Shown one piece after another: positions 46,595 to 59,063 of a stretch of 64,000 nucleotides of DNA (position 1 is the first letter of the stretch; every line of letters starts with the position of its first letter). The DNA is taken from contig JAKUCV010001784.1 in the NCBI GenBank assembly GCA_028386065.3, positions 62,001-126,000 on the forward strand, read 5' to 3'. The stretch is from Turnera subulata (Eukaryota; Streptophyta; Magnoliopsida; Malpighiales; Passifloraceae). Made by a program: the position numbers and the translations under genes. The notes under the pieces were generated by a model. It was not told the DNA's origin, did no database searches, and saw only the letters and a list, made by a program, of their open reading frames with translations.

Positions 46595-47723
46595 CTACAA
46601 ACTGAAGTCAAACAACAGCAAACCAAACTCCCAGTTTCTACAACCATAAAGAACTTGACAGAGCTTATGAAAACTATCCACCACAAAGTAGTAGCGTGAA
46701 GTAATGAACATCTCAATGAGGTAAAACCAAACGCGTCGCCAGTATGGATTTATGCAGAGCACAGTTGCAATGGTTATAGACACGGAAAAGTCTTCATCAT
46801 CCAAAAATTCTTCATTCCACAGATCTCCATTTTTAATCCAAGTGGTTGTAAAGTTTATGTTGCTCAAACATGAGGGCAGTAGGCCAGAAAACATGTTTTG
46901 TGAAAGATCAAATATACTCCTCTGGAAGATCGCCATCCGAACTATTTCCTTTGAGAAGAAGAATGCTCAATTGTGATAGGTTGTTAATCCAATTTGGAAT
47001 CGGCCCTGTTAACTTGTTCTCTCGAATATCCAACGTAACCAGGCTGGAGCTGTTATAGAATGCGTATGTCAATGGACCACTGAATTGGTTCTTGTACAAA
47101 TGAACATGAGATATCCATTGCAAGTTGGAGCAGGAGGGTACAGAGCCAGAGAGGTTGTCTTCAGAGAGGTCAAGGAACTGAAGCTGATCCAGGTTGCAAA
47201 TTTCTCGTGGAATGGAACCATTTAAATGATTCTTTGAAAAGTCAATTTGCCATCATAAATGACAAATTTCCTAAACATCCTGGAAGCGTTCCTGAGAAAT
47301 GGTTGTTGCTGATATACAACAATTCAAGAGAAAATTGTGGACACAAACTATTAGGAATGTGTTTATTGTCTAGGTAGATAAATTCCTTTCGTGTCAGGTT
47401 GAAAAATGTGGGAGATATCTGCCCTTCAAAATTGTTATTTGACAGCTTAAGAAATGCTAGAGAAGAGCTGAAAAAAGGCAACAACCCGATGACAGTTTAT
47501 TGTTTGACATGTCTAAATATTCTACATAAGTCATTCACAAAGCAGGGTAGAATACCACCAGTGAGACCACTGTTAGTGATCATCAAGCTCACCAAATTGG
47601 GGAAGATGGAACATATAGCTTTGAGCGTTTGACGGCCATTCATATAGTTTGAAGATATATCAATTGTTGAAAGGTTGGATAGCGGATAATGCAACTGCAA
47701 GGGTCCTACAAGGGCGTTGTTTT
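46595..47723 (-). pseudogene. RLP-E: severely deleted LRR receptor-like pseudogene
   Basis: Only part of exon 6 remains. From 47723 it runs through LRRs (47700-47497, 47484-47242, 47123-46908) with stops and frame changes. It then jumps within one frame (46936-46595) from the start of the island (NINFTTTWIKNGDLWNEE) directly to the end of the membrane helix ([19 protein letters not shown]). This removes the terminal LRRs and the island Kx5Y motif. Copia-3 starts at 47724 and everything upstream of the insertion is lost. The C-terminus has a further frameshift (YGCRNWEF). No function is expected. Confidence 0.88.
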
Positions 47724-47764
47724 TGTTGGCTTTTGATCTTCAACTAATTCAAAAATTGCTCAAG

Positions 47765-47944
47765 AACATCGATGTTTTCTGTTGAACATCGATGTTTTTA
47801 CGCTACTGGAATTTTGAACAATTCGGCCAAATGCAAAAAACATCGATGTTGGGTTTAAAACATCGATGTTTGTTTGATTCGGGGCTTTAAACAAATTTTG
47901 CCGAATGAAAAAAACATCGATGTTTTGGTTAGAACATCGATGTT
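47765..47944 (-). repeat. Paired-palindrome array, Copia-3 3' LTR
   Basis: Six perfect AACATCGATGTT copies lie at 47765, 47785, 47839, 47859, 47913 and 47933. They form three pairs with exactly 8-nt spacers (ttctgttg, gggtttaa, ttggttag). Pair starts are 74 and 74 bp apart. This is the most regular example in the window. Confidence 0.95.
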
Positions 47945-48425
47945 TTCTGGAAATTTTCCAGAAATCCGCAAAAAACGAAGATTGGTTTTCTGGGTTACTG
48001 TTTCATTGGTTTTCTCTCAATTCTCTCAAACACTTGACTTGAACACGATTTGTACAAGACAAGGAACACTTTGTGAAGTGAAAAACACACAATTTACTCT
48101 TATTTCACTTGTAGAACTCAAATTACAATACTCAATTTATAGACAGAAAATCAGCCTATAATGCACTAAACATACATGATTATTGACAGCTCAACACTTT
48201 GCTGTCATAACCACTCCACTCATAACGCAAACACACTTACCAGACAGAATAAAACACACTACACCTAAGGATAACATTATTGTTTAGCACTCAACATTAT
48301 TTAAACACATTCACATGATACTCACTAAAAGCAATAATAGAGTGGTCCCAAGCTTTACAGCTTGATCACACTCAACACACAGCTGATACCCTACTAACAC
48401 TTAGCTTACAGCTTGATCACTTGAA

Positions 48426-51400
48426 TCAACACTCCCCCTTGATCAAGCTGGTCTTCATGTTAAGCATGGTCTTCAATTCTTCAAACCTGTTTTTGGGCAA
48501 GGGTTTTGTGAACAGGTCTGCTAATTGATTTTCTGATGAACAAAATTGGACTTGAACTTCCCTATCATTCTCAGCTTCACGAATTACATGGTACTTGATC
48601 TTGAAATGTTTGGTTCTTCCATGATCAACCGGATTCCTTATCATGGCAATGGCGGACTGGTTGTCGCAAAACAATTCCATGGGTTCCTCTTGCTTCATTT
48701 TAAGATCAAACATAATTTTCCTGAACCAAATAACTTGATTCACTGTGGAGGCAGCAGCAAGATACTCAGCTTCAGCTGTGGATTGAGCAACAACGGTTTG
48801 CTTCTTGGAACACCATGAGAATGCATTTTGACCAAATAAGAAAACATAGCCTGTTGTGCTTCTCATGTCGTCTAAACTTCCAGCCCAATCACTATCACAA
48901 TATGCCTTCAGCTTTGCATTTTCAAATGAGCTATAGTGTAAACCAAGATCAGTGGTGCCTTTGACATACCTTAGCACTCTTTTCATCACAGTTGCATGAC
49001 TCTTCTTGGGGGCATTTAGGAACCTTGACAGCAAGTTGGTTGCAAATAAAAGATCAGGACGAGTTGCTGTAAGATACAGCAAACTCCCTACACAGCTCCT
49101 GTATGCCTTATTTTCAGCATCTTCTTCATCTTCATTCTTTGCAAGCTTGGTGTTCTGAATTAATGGGGTTGGTGCTGGATTGCATGAGTCCATCTTGAAT
49201 TTCTTCAGGATATTTTCTGCATACCTCTTCTGAGTGATCATAATTCCTGCTTCACTTTGCATCACCTCCATTCCAAGAAAATAGTGCATCAGTCCCAAAT
49301 CTGACATTTCAAATTCCTTCATCATTTCAGCTTTAAAAGCTGAAATCTTGCTGTGATCTGCCCCTGTAATCAACATGTCATCAACATAAAGAGACACTAT
49401 AATCAAATCATCACTTGAGCTGCCTTTTACATAGAGAGTGGCTTCACTCTCACTTCTTTTAAATCCCTGCTCCATCAAGTGACTGTCTATGCGACTATAC
49501 CAAGCTCTCGGAGCTTGCTTTAGTCCATAGAGAGCTTTCTTCAGCCTGTAAACCTGATCTTCTTTACCTTCCACAATGAAACCTTTGGGCTGCTCAATGT
49601 AGACTTCTTCTTCAAGAATTCCATTTAAAAAGGCTGACTTCACATCTAGATGGAATACCTTCCACCTGTTTTGAGCTGAGATGGCCAAAAGAAGTCTGAT
49701 TATGTCGACGCGTGCAACCGGTGCAAATGTCTCAAGATAGTCAAGGCCATATTGTTGTGCATAGCCCTTGACCACAAGTCTTGCTTTGAACTTTGAGACG
49801 GTGCCATCAGGATTCATCTTGGTGCGAAACACCCACTTGACTCCAATGATCTTTTGATTTGCAGGTCTTGCAACCAATTCCCATGTTTGATTTTTGTTGA
49901 TCATGCCGATTTCTTCCTCCATGGCCTTCTTCCAATGTTCTTGATTTTCTGCCTCTTCATAACAATGTGGCTCTGTTTCAACAAAGTTACACCTCTCATA
50001 AACATCAGCAAGTGTTCTAACCTTCATTGGAGGTGTGTCCGAATCATAATCCTCTTCATTTAGAGGATGATCTTCTTGCTCTTCATCTTCTAGTTCTTGA
50101 TTTTCTTGTTCAACTGCATCACTAGGATTGTTCTTCATTGCCTTCTTTTCTTTCCAATCCCAATAAGCATCTTCATCTACCTGGACATCTCTTGTGGTAA
50201 TCACCTTTTCATTGTCAACCATGAACACCCTGTAGCCTTTGGATTGACTACTGTAGCCCAATAGTACTCCTCTTTCAGCCTTGTAATCCAGCTTCCTTCT
50301 CTTTTCATCTGGAACATGGACATAACAAAGAGAACCAAACACCTTCAAATGCTTTACAGTCGGTTTCTTACCAGTCCACGCTTCAATGGGAGTCTTCCCA
50401 TCAATTGACTTTGTAGGCAGCCTATTGATGAGATAGACAGCAGTATAGGTAGCTTCTGCCCAAAAACTTTGAGGAAGTTTCTTCTCGGTTAGCATACTTC
50501 TTGCCATCTCCATAACAGTTCTGTTCTTCCTTTCTACCACTCCATTTTGCTGAGGAGAATATGGTACTGTCAATTGATGAAGAATGCCGTTTGAATTGCA
50601 GAATTCTTCAAATGTCTTCGATATGAACTCTCCCCCTCTATCTGATCTCAGTTTTTTCAACCTGCAACTACTTTGTGTTTCCACCATGCTTTTGAATTTC
50701 TTGAACACCTCTAGTGTTGCCAGCTTATTCTTCAGGAAGTATATCCAAGTCATGCGTGTTAGATCATCAATAAACAGCATGAAGTAGAGATTACCACTCA
50801 AGGATGGTGTGTGCATTGGACCACAAAGGTCGGTGTGCACCAGCTCCAGCTTATCTAAGGCTCTTCCTTCTGCAGAACCTGGAAATGAGTCTCTATGCAT
50901 CTTTCCCAATTGGCACGGCTCACAAATTTCACCAGAATTTGTATTGATGGCAAATCTCTGACATACTCCTTTTGTGCAGCAAGTTTTAAGGAATGCAAAC
51001 TAGCATGACCATATCTTCTATGCCACAAGCTACTTTCATCTACCTCACATTCATTTACCATCTCTTCATGCATGCTCAAGTTGACAGGGAACGCATTGTT
51101 CTTCATTTTAGTTTTGCAAATAGTTTTGCCATTCATAGAGATATCACAACAATCATCTTCAAAATTTACTTTGTACCCATTCTTAGTCATTTGAGGCACA
51201 CTCAAGAGATTATGCTTCAATCCAGGAACTAGCAAGACATCTTTAATGAGTTTACTGACTCCATCATAGTTCATAGAAACAGTACCTCTTCCATTGGATT
51301 TGAGAATAGCACCATCAGCTGTCTTGACTTCCACACGGATTGATTCATCCAAGTCCACAAACCATTTTGAGTTTCCCGTCATGTGACTGGTGCAGCCACT

Positions 51401-52426
51401 ATCAATGTACCATACACCAGTTTCTTGCTTCTTTAAATTCTCACTTGCCATGAACATGAATTCTTGTTGATTGCCTCTGCTGGGTTGAGCTTGTTGCCTT
51501 GTTTGTGGTTGTTCTTCCACTTGTTGTTGAGCATGATTTTCTTCATTTTGCTTGGCTCTGCAAAAACGTTCAATGTGTCCAACCTTTTGACAGAAGTTGC
51601 ACTTCTTGTTCTTCCAGCACCTCTGCTCCAAGTGATTTGTTTTTCCACAGAATTTGCAAGGTGGAAAACTTGTATGCGAGCTTGATGCCTCCTTTTGGTA
51701 CTTGTTGGTGCTCTTCTCTGATTTTTGTTTGACTTCAAATTTGTTGTTGACACTCTTCTGCTTGGCTTGGAATGCCTTTTCAACTCCAGCTTCAACTCTT
51801 CTCCCATGCCTTTGCTCATGAGCTTCTAGTTTCCCAACTAACTCAGGAACAGACAACTCGGTGATGTCTCTTGATTCTTCAATTGCGGCCACCTTTGCCT
51901 CGAATCTGTCTACAACTGTGTTGAGAATTTTCTCAACTACTTTGACTTCAGGAATGACTTCACCATACAACCTAATTTTGTTGACGATGCTTTGTGCTTT
52001 TGAAGCATACTCCCTTATTGTTTCTGCTTCTGACATCTTCAACAATTCGAATTCTCTTCTCAGGGATTGTACCCTTATTTGCCTTGTCTCCTTGGAACCT
52101 CTGAACTGCTTCTCAAGAGTTTCCCATGCTTCTTTGACTGTTGTAGCTCCTACAATCAAAGGGAAAATGTCCTCTGAAACCAATGAGAACATAAATGAGA
52201 TTGCAGTGTTGTGCTTCTGCAACTTCTCATTGTATGTTCTCAATTGATTTACCGTCATATCTTCAATGGCTTCCTCTTCAGTAAAGCCTTCTTCAACTAA
52301 AAACCACAAACCATTAGCTACAAGGAAAGACTTCATCCTTATAGCCCAATAGTTGTAGTTCTCTCCTTCAAATATGGGTGGTAGGGGTAAGGATGAGGTG
52401 GTTCGATTTGTTGGTTGTGTATTCAT
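48426..52426 (-). pseudogene. Copia-3 gag-pol with a single frameshift
   Basis: Two overlapping frames cover the whole polyprotein: 52426-50855 (gag, CCHC knuckle CKFCGKTNHLEQRC, protease WYIDSGCTSHMTG, start of integrase LWHRRYGHASLH) and 50909-48426 (rest of integrase QQNGVVERKN, RT HLDVKSAFLNG and YVDDML, RNase H DSDWAGS and AEAEYLAAAST, terminus KGEC). One missing base near 50930, beside the ICEPCQLGKMH motif, shifts the frame. No other lesion was seen, so the total is about 1330 codons. Gag would form the particle and pol process and copy the RNA. Apart from this shift it is the best preserved Copia coding region here. Confidence 0.92.
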
Positions 52427-52627
52427 TTTGAGGTTGGTGTTTGGGGCTGATTTGATGTGGTTTCAATGAAATGGAACAGGCCTGAAAGAAGGAACCTGCT
52501 CCGCTACCAATTGTTGGCTTTTGATCTTCAACTAATTCAAAAATTGCTCAAGAACATCGATGTTTTCTGTTGAACATCGATGTTTTTAGGCTACTGGAAT
52601 TTTGAACAATTCGGCCGAATGCAAAAA

Positions 52628-53722
52628 AATGTTTTACTATATATATATATAAGGAATTTTGCTTCATTGGTAGGAGGGGATTATTTTTGGGTTTGGTGAT
52701 TTCATGCTGGAAATGTTGATGAGCATGACTAGCAAATGGCAACGGTAAAGTTTGGTTTCAATTAGGATATGATGAAATCTAGGGATTTGGGATTCAGAGG
52801 TTGTAATATTAATTATTGCAGTTGCAGACGATGTCTTGTTCCTGAACATATATGACCCCTTATCTTGCAAATTTAGAACAGAATCTAGAGTGTGGATTTT
52901 TCTTTGGATTAATATCTTGTTCCATCCTTGTGTTGCCTTTTAATTTTAGAATTCATCCTTTGTTGTAATTTGGTTGGATTTCATCCCTATGTTCATCACG
53001 TTTTTCATATTTTTGATTTTTTTACTGGAATCCAGAAATACTTGATGATGTTGCAACTTTTCTAGCACCACTTCAGCAGCGTGAGGTCTATTTTCAGACC
53101 GAATTACATAATCCAAACTTGCCTTACTTTTTTTTATGCTAAAAGAGTATTTCCGTCGACATAGGACTAATCTCTCCCGGGCTTCGATCAACACCTCTTA
53201 AGACGGGCACCCTACCAACTATACATGCTCCATTCATATCATCAGGACCTGGTTGATGCTTAAGCGACCCTGCCCTTCACATCAATTCCCTGATGTATCA
53301 CTATTATATACTTTTTAAGGTTTTATATTTTGTCTCAGTTACAGTTATTTGTAGAAATTTCACAAGACACGTGGCAGTTATTCTATGGTGCTATGTGGTT
53401 TTGAATTATGGAACCCATATTTTCAAACATTATTTCGAAAGTTCAGGTTCATTGTGGACATTGGAAGAATGTGATAACACAATTAAAATTTTTGATCATA
53501 CATGAATAACCCTTCTCATTCACATGAATTCTTTTTGCATGTGGAACATACAGCGATGGATGAGCCTAGCTAGAAACTTTAGTTAATTTATATATCATGA
53601 CAAATAAGATTCTAGAAAAATGGAAAACCATGCACAAACATTGGGCCCTAAAAAAATTGATATTAATTAATTGTTTCCATAAACCCAAATAATGCCTTGC
53701 TCTGGTGCATATGAACTAAACT
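52628..53722. other. Spacer between Copia-3 and kelch-like gene
   Basis: No gene was recognised. It starts with a short TA run (tatatatatata near 52638). Positions 53465-53600 are the kelch 3' flank shared with 45245-45375. The middle part, including ctctcccgggcttcgatcaa near 53170, looks like decayed transposon sequence, but no family could be named. Confidence 0.4.
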
Positions 53723-54865
53723 CTACACCAAGACCGCATCCACAAAATCCCCGTCTTCTACCAAATAAGCCTGACATGCTTCCAGGCCAATTTCCAAGCT
53801 CTGTCCCTCACCAAGCGTAGCGCTGAATTTCAAGCAATGTAGAAGTTTTGTAGCATCGTTCTTCTCAGGTCTTGTATCATCATCGCCTCTTCTTGTCAGA
53901 AGATTGTTAGCTTTATAGGTATATGCGTTGATAATGTTGTGGGGATTCGTTTCAGGCTCGGTATCATATAACATGCAAAACCTGTCTCCTCCCAGATGAC
54001 CCAAAGTTACATGTTTCTCGGAATGCTTCAAATATTTGCATGCAAAAGCCCAATCCACGACATTGCTATAATACGCAATTCGGCTGTCCAAATCGTAAGC
54101 AAAAAGTTGTCCAGTTTCAGGATAAAACCAATAGATCACCTTGCCTACAGCAATTGCTCGTTTTGCATATTGACCACAAGGAGGGAGATCGCGTAAATCC
54201 GAATAGTTCTTCCAAGAATTGTTAGCCACATCATATCTAAGAATCAACGGCCAGGAGTCTTGTCTTGGTTGTATGTAGAGAAAGACATAACCATCCTCAG
54301 AATGACCTGCCGTCAGGTAACTGTAGCAATCAGCAAGGCTTGGAATGCCAGGGGGAGGGTCAATGGGCAAAGACCGCCAAGAATCGGAAACAGGGTCGAA
54401 AACGTCCAGCCACGGGTCGGGGTAGTCAACCCGAAGTACATATAACTTTTCCCGGACGGCAACAACTGGTTCTCGAGGACGAGCTATCATGTGACTCTTA
54501 CGTCTCCAGCCTCTTTCGGGCCTGGCCAAATTAATTGCGACCACGCTTCTCTGATCATCATGTTCTTCCATGCCCAAACAATAGAGGTGATTATCCAGCA
54601 CGGCCCAATCGGGTTTTGGATAATCTACCTCGAAGTTGTTGGTGAAGACAGGGGATAAGCGTCGACAATCTTGAATGTTTCGATGAGTGTGTTGGAAAGA
54701 GAAATTGTCAGGATCACCGCACTTTGAACCATACTCGTCCGAGAGGTCGAAAGTATACCATTCGGTTCTTTTAGGGCCACAACTTGGTTTCATAGAAAAC
54801 CAAACAGATTTAGGGCGTCGCATAGTACTAGTGGACGAGGGTTCTTTTCTCTTTCGAGAGATCAT
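53723..54865 (-). CDS. Kelch-like repeat protein, intact
   Basis: Single-exon frame of 380 codons. The N-terminal 30 residues are basic (ISRKRKEP). The body has kelch-type blade sequences: WAVLDNHLYCLGMEE, VAVREKLYVLRVDYPDPWLDVFDP..DSWRSLP, LILRYDVANNSWKNYSDL and AIAVGKVIYWFYPETGQLFAYDLDS. These suggest a beta-propeller for protein binding. No F-box was seen at the N-terminus, so an F-box/kelch call is not supported. Acidic residues are common near the C-terminus. It lies between Copia-3 and RLP-F. The partial copy at 1119-1520 and the flanks at 45.25-45.56 kb show that it travelled with RLP genes. The methionine at 54817 (MRRPKS) is an alternative start. The cellular role is unknown. Confidence 0.8.
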   Translation of the reverse strand: MISRKRKEPSSTSTMRRPKSVWFSMKPSCGPKRTEWYTFDLSDEYGSKCGDPDNFSFQHTHRNIQDCRRLSPVFTNNFEVDYPKPDWAVLDNHLYCLGMEEHDDQRSVVAINLARPERGWRRKSHMIARPREPVVAVREKLYVLRVDYPDPWLDVFDPVSDSWRSLPIDPPPGIPSLADCYSYLTAGHSEDGYVFLYIQPRQDSWPLILRYDVANNSWKNYSDLRDLPPCGQYAKRAIAVGKVIYWFYPETGQLFAYDLDSRIAYYSNVVDWAFACKYLKHSEKHVTLGHLGGDRFCMLYDTEPETNPHNIINAYTYKANNLLTRRGDDDTRPEKNDATKLLHCLKFSATLGEGQSLEIGLEACQAYLVEDGDFVDAVLV

Positions 54866-55608
54866 ATTTTGTTTTTGACAAGATAGACAAAAAAAAAGTG
54901 TTATCTCTGCAAAACTGTATGCTATCGTCTGCCCTTACAGAGGTCGTCTAGGCTAATAATTTACAAAGAAGGGCTGAGGCTTGAAATTGTATTTAAAGAA
55001 AAAAAGGAGTCCCTAGTGACCACGGACATGGAGTATTGTTCCAATGTCGGTTAGGTTTTGGATACGATCAGTTTATATTATACTATGCTGTAAATCTTTT
55101 GTTTCCAATGTCGGTTAAGTTTTTTCCGGCTTTGATAATTTATGGTTAGGATTTCATTTAATATATATGTTGTTGATAAGACTAGAAGGCAAAGATATTC
55201 TACATCTTGGAGACAAGCAGAATGACAAATTTGCAATTGTCTAGGAAGCTTTCAAATGCAAATTTTTTATAGTGATCTAGACGAAACCTTGTTATCAACA
55301 GAGAAAGGTCTTATTCGTCACATTTCAGAGTTGAGTTATGGCTTCCACAACACACCTGTACTCTTACATTGGATTGTGGCTGCTGTTGCTGCTGTTGTTA
55401 TATACACATATTTACATGACCTGACCTGATAAAGACTAGGTACAAGCGTTTGAGTTAACCTCCAACGAATACATCAGTAATTTATGTGTATCCTGAACAA
55501 GGTACTAACAGGCTAGTATGGGTCTTAAAATACAAACTGAATTATTTCCGAAAACAGAGTAAATAGTACAAACTACGAACTGAAATCAGAGCTTATGAAA
55601 ACAAACTC
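54866..55608. promoter_or_regulatory. 5' flank of kelch-like gene and 3' flank of RLP-F
   Basis: There is no gene. The sequence 54866-55140 is shared with 1200-1500 and should include the kelch promoter. The motif ttccaatgtcggttaggtttt occurs twice in near-identical form (55039 and 55105). The sequence 55235-55600 is the RLP 3' flank shared with 45465-45560. Confidence 0.5.
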
Positions 55609-58600
55609 TCAGTTTCCATGACCATATAGAACTTGACAGAGCTTGTGAAAACTATCAACCGCAAAGTCGTAGCAAGTAGTAATGAACATCTAAATGGAGT
55701 AAAACCAAAGGTGTCGCAAATATGGATTTATGCAGAGCACACAGTTGCAATGGTTACCACCACAGTCGTGTAAGATAAACCAAAGCTTATGCAGAAAGCT
55801 CCCATGTCCATAAGCCCATCATCTGCTGGGCTGGAATCGTCAGGGCCTGATGGAAGCTGTGATTTTCCGATACAAGTTTTCTACAATGGAGGTCCACAGA
55901 GAAAAGGATTGCCCTTCGTAACTGGTTTGATCAAAAGTTCCAAATTGGCCTTTCATCGCTGGTGTTTTAACTGACAAGTTGTTGTATGCCACACTGAACA
56001 CTTCCATAAAGTTCAGTTCTGTTAGTTGCTGTGGGATTCCACCACTCAGGCCATTGTGAGAAAGATCCAAACTCTCTACCTGCTCAAAGTTGGAGAATGT
56101 TGAGGGGATTGCACCGGCGAGGTTGTTGTGTGACAGGTTTATTGCACGGAGGATAGAATCCTTGTAACTGTAGTAACTTCTTTTCGTTCTGAATTCTATG
56201 ACATCTTCAATGCTCATCACTGGCCACATTGTCCTGTAAGCAAGAAACTGACCTTCTAGCGGCCACACTTGTCCACCTATGGACAAAGATTCTATCTGCT
56301 GTTCCTTGAAGAATATACCTGTCACAGCTTCATTTTTGTTCCAAATGTACGTAGAGTTTATGTTGCTCAAACATGAGGGCAGTTGGCCAGAAAACATTTT
56401 TTGAAAGATCCAATACGCTCAGTTGCTCTAACAAGCATAACTCCACAGGTAAATCGCCATCAAAGTTATTACTTTTGAGAAGCAGAACGCTCAGTCTTGA
56501 TAGGCTGTTAATCCATTTTGGGATTCTGCCGGTTAACTGGTTCTCTCGAAGATCCAATGTAACCAGGTTGGAGCTATTACAGAATGCATATGTCAATGGA
56601 CCACTGAATTGGTTATGGTACAAATGAACATGAGATTTCCTTCGCATGTTGAAGCAGGATGGTATAGAGCCAGAAAGATTGTTTTCAGAGAGGTCAATGA
56701 ACTCAAGCTGATCCCGATTGCAAATTTCACCTGGAATTGAACCCTCAAAATGATTTGCTGAAAAGTCAATTGCTTCTAGACTTGACAAATTTCCTAACCA
56801 TCATGGAAGCATGCCTGAGAAATGGTTGTTGCTGATATCCAACAATGAGGGAGAAAATTCTGCTGGTAAGCTATTTGGAATTTCCCCAAAGAAGTTATTG
56901 TTGTCTAGGTAGAGATATTCAAAGCTTGTTTGGTTGAAAAATGTAGGAGACATCTGCCCTTCGAAATTGTTGTTTGACAGCTTAAGAAGCCATAAAGAAG
57001 AGCCAAATGAAGGCAACAACTCCTCCAATGTAACCAGGTTGGAGCTATTGTACAATGCGTATGTCAATGGACCACTGAATAGGTTACGGTACAAATGAAC
57101 ATGAGATATCTATGGCAAGTTGGTGCATGATGGTATTGAACCAGAGAGGTTGTTTTCAGAGAGGTCAAAGAACTGAAGCCCAGCCAGATTGCAGATTTCT
57201 CCCGGAATGGAACCGTGGAAACGATTCTTTGAAAAGTCAATTGCTTGTACAGATGACAAATTGCCTAACCATCTTGGAAGCATTCCTGAGAAATGGTTGT
57301 TGCTGATATCCAACAATGTGGTGAAAACACTTGTTGATCAACTATTAGGAATTTAACCAGTGAAGTTGTTGTTGTCTAGGTAGAGATATGCAAATCTTGT
57401 TTGGTTGAAGAATGTAGGAGACATCCGCCTTCAAAATTGTTGTCTGACAGCTTAAGAAACCATCAAGAAGAGCCAAATAAAAGCAACAACTTGAAAAGTG
57501 CAGAAGACAGTTCATTGTTTGACATATCTAAATATGCTAAATAAGTCATGTTCTCAATGCAGGGCGGAATACCACCAGTGAGACCATTGTCAGCAATGAT
57601 CAAGTTCATCAACTTCGGGAAGTTGGAACATATAGCTTCCAGGCTTTGACCGTGCATATAGTTTGAAGATATATCAATTGTTGAAAGATTGGAGGCAAGA
57701 TAATGCAAACTGCAAGGTGTCTACAAGGGCATCTTTTTTCAGGTATAATCACTTTAACCTTGTGTTGTTCTTAACCAACCAATAAGGGAACTGTCCACCA
57801 AAGTTGTTGTCTGACAGATCAAGAACTCTCAAGTCACATTGGAAGTACAGGAAGTAGGGATATTCTCCCTTTCCTGTTTCTGGTGTACAGTTTGACATGC
57901 TGAAGAAGTTTAATTGGAAAACTGGAGCTGATGAAGTCTGAAGGTACGGTTCGGGTATCACTTGGTTATTGTCACAAGAAATGAGCTTGAGGTTGGAATG
58001 GTTGGAAAATGATGCAAACGAAGCTGGGACTCGAAATTGGTTGAAAATGAGAGGTATTGGAGTGAGATGAGATCAACAAGAGGACTAAATGCAATATTCC
58101 CCGTAAGTTGACTGGGAAGAGACATCCATTACCATAAGAGATGTCAAGTTTCTCATACAGGGTGGTAGTACGCCAACTAGTTCATTGCCAGAAAGATATA
58201 GCTGCTCCAATTTCCTGAGCTCACACCACCCTGCACAATGATTCACGCTCAGCTCAAGGAATGGAAACTACCTCAATCATGCAGTGTTGATGGACTGATA
58301 ATGGGATTGTAAACTTACCTACATCCGGCAGGGTGCCATTGAGTTTACATCTGTTTAATGACAAAATCTTAAAGACTGGATAATGCTTGCATGTTTAGTA
58401 GAAGGCTTCTAGGTATATACGTCTCATCTAGGAATAATTCCTCCAGATTGGTCAAATTATACAATTCTGTAAAAAATGAAAGTTAAATATGATTCAGACA
58501 TTTATATCATGAACGAACTGATAGAAATTACCTATATAATCTAAAACACGGAAGACTCCGACCAAGTGATTTGACTTTTTTACCCTTTTACATTTTTTTA

Positions 58601-58772
58601 AAAGAGAATAGACTTGCGGAGTTACTGTTTGATCAAATAATTTTTCAATTCCAAAATTGGTGTTATATAACTTTTATTACATTTGGGTGGATTCTTCTTA
58701 TCCAGCAAGCCTAGAGTTGTAGAGTTGGAACACGTGGTTTTTTTGTCGAAGAACACGTGGTTGACACTTGCA

Positions 58773-59063
58773 TCACGTGGCAACATCTCCTCTAAACACC
58801 AAAACTTCTTTTGGCATTTTCTTTTTTTCGTGCTGTTGTTTTGTTATTTTGCCAATTAAGCCGTCATTTGCCCTCTTCTCCCCCACTACAACAGTGTTTC
58901 CTCTTCTTCTACCACTTATTTCTCCTCTGTATTCATGACCAATCCTTTTAAATTGATCGCAGCAACAAAACATAAAGATAGATTTTCCAGACCAAACCAA
59001 ACTCGAAACAGAACAGTTAAGGCGGTCAACAAAGCGTAGGAACCCAAATCTAATGTTCCTCAA
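58773..59063 (-). other. Unidentified open frame in the Helitron
   Basis: 96 codons, basic, with no recognised domain. It could be part of a captured gene, or chance. Sequence 59055-59150 on the plus strand, ending at a GTAAG, also looks exon-like but was not identified. Confidence 0.2.

Larger units (their letters stand above)
47724..52627 (-). mobile_element. Copia-3: nearly intact Ty1/Copia element, 5' LTR truncated
   Basis: On the element strand the complete 3' LTR lies at 47724-48431 (708 bp). The 5' LTR begins beside the primer-binding site at 52512 and keeps only about 116 bp before unrelated AT-rich sequence. No target duplication can therefore be found. The polypurine tract is the reverse complement of CTCCCCCTTGATC at 48432-48444, and the primer-binding-like TTGGTAGCGGAGCAGG lies next to 52511. 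It entered an RLP-E LRR exon, and a deletion then removed most of the 5' LTR plus the rest of RLP-E. Without a full 5' LTR it lacks its own promoter. Confidence 0.92.

Noticed and set aside
53723..54865. F-box/kelch annotation
   Set aside because: Kelch-like blades are visible, but no F-box motif was found at the N-terminus.
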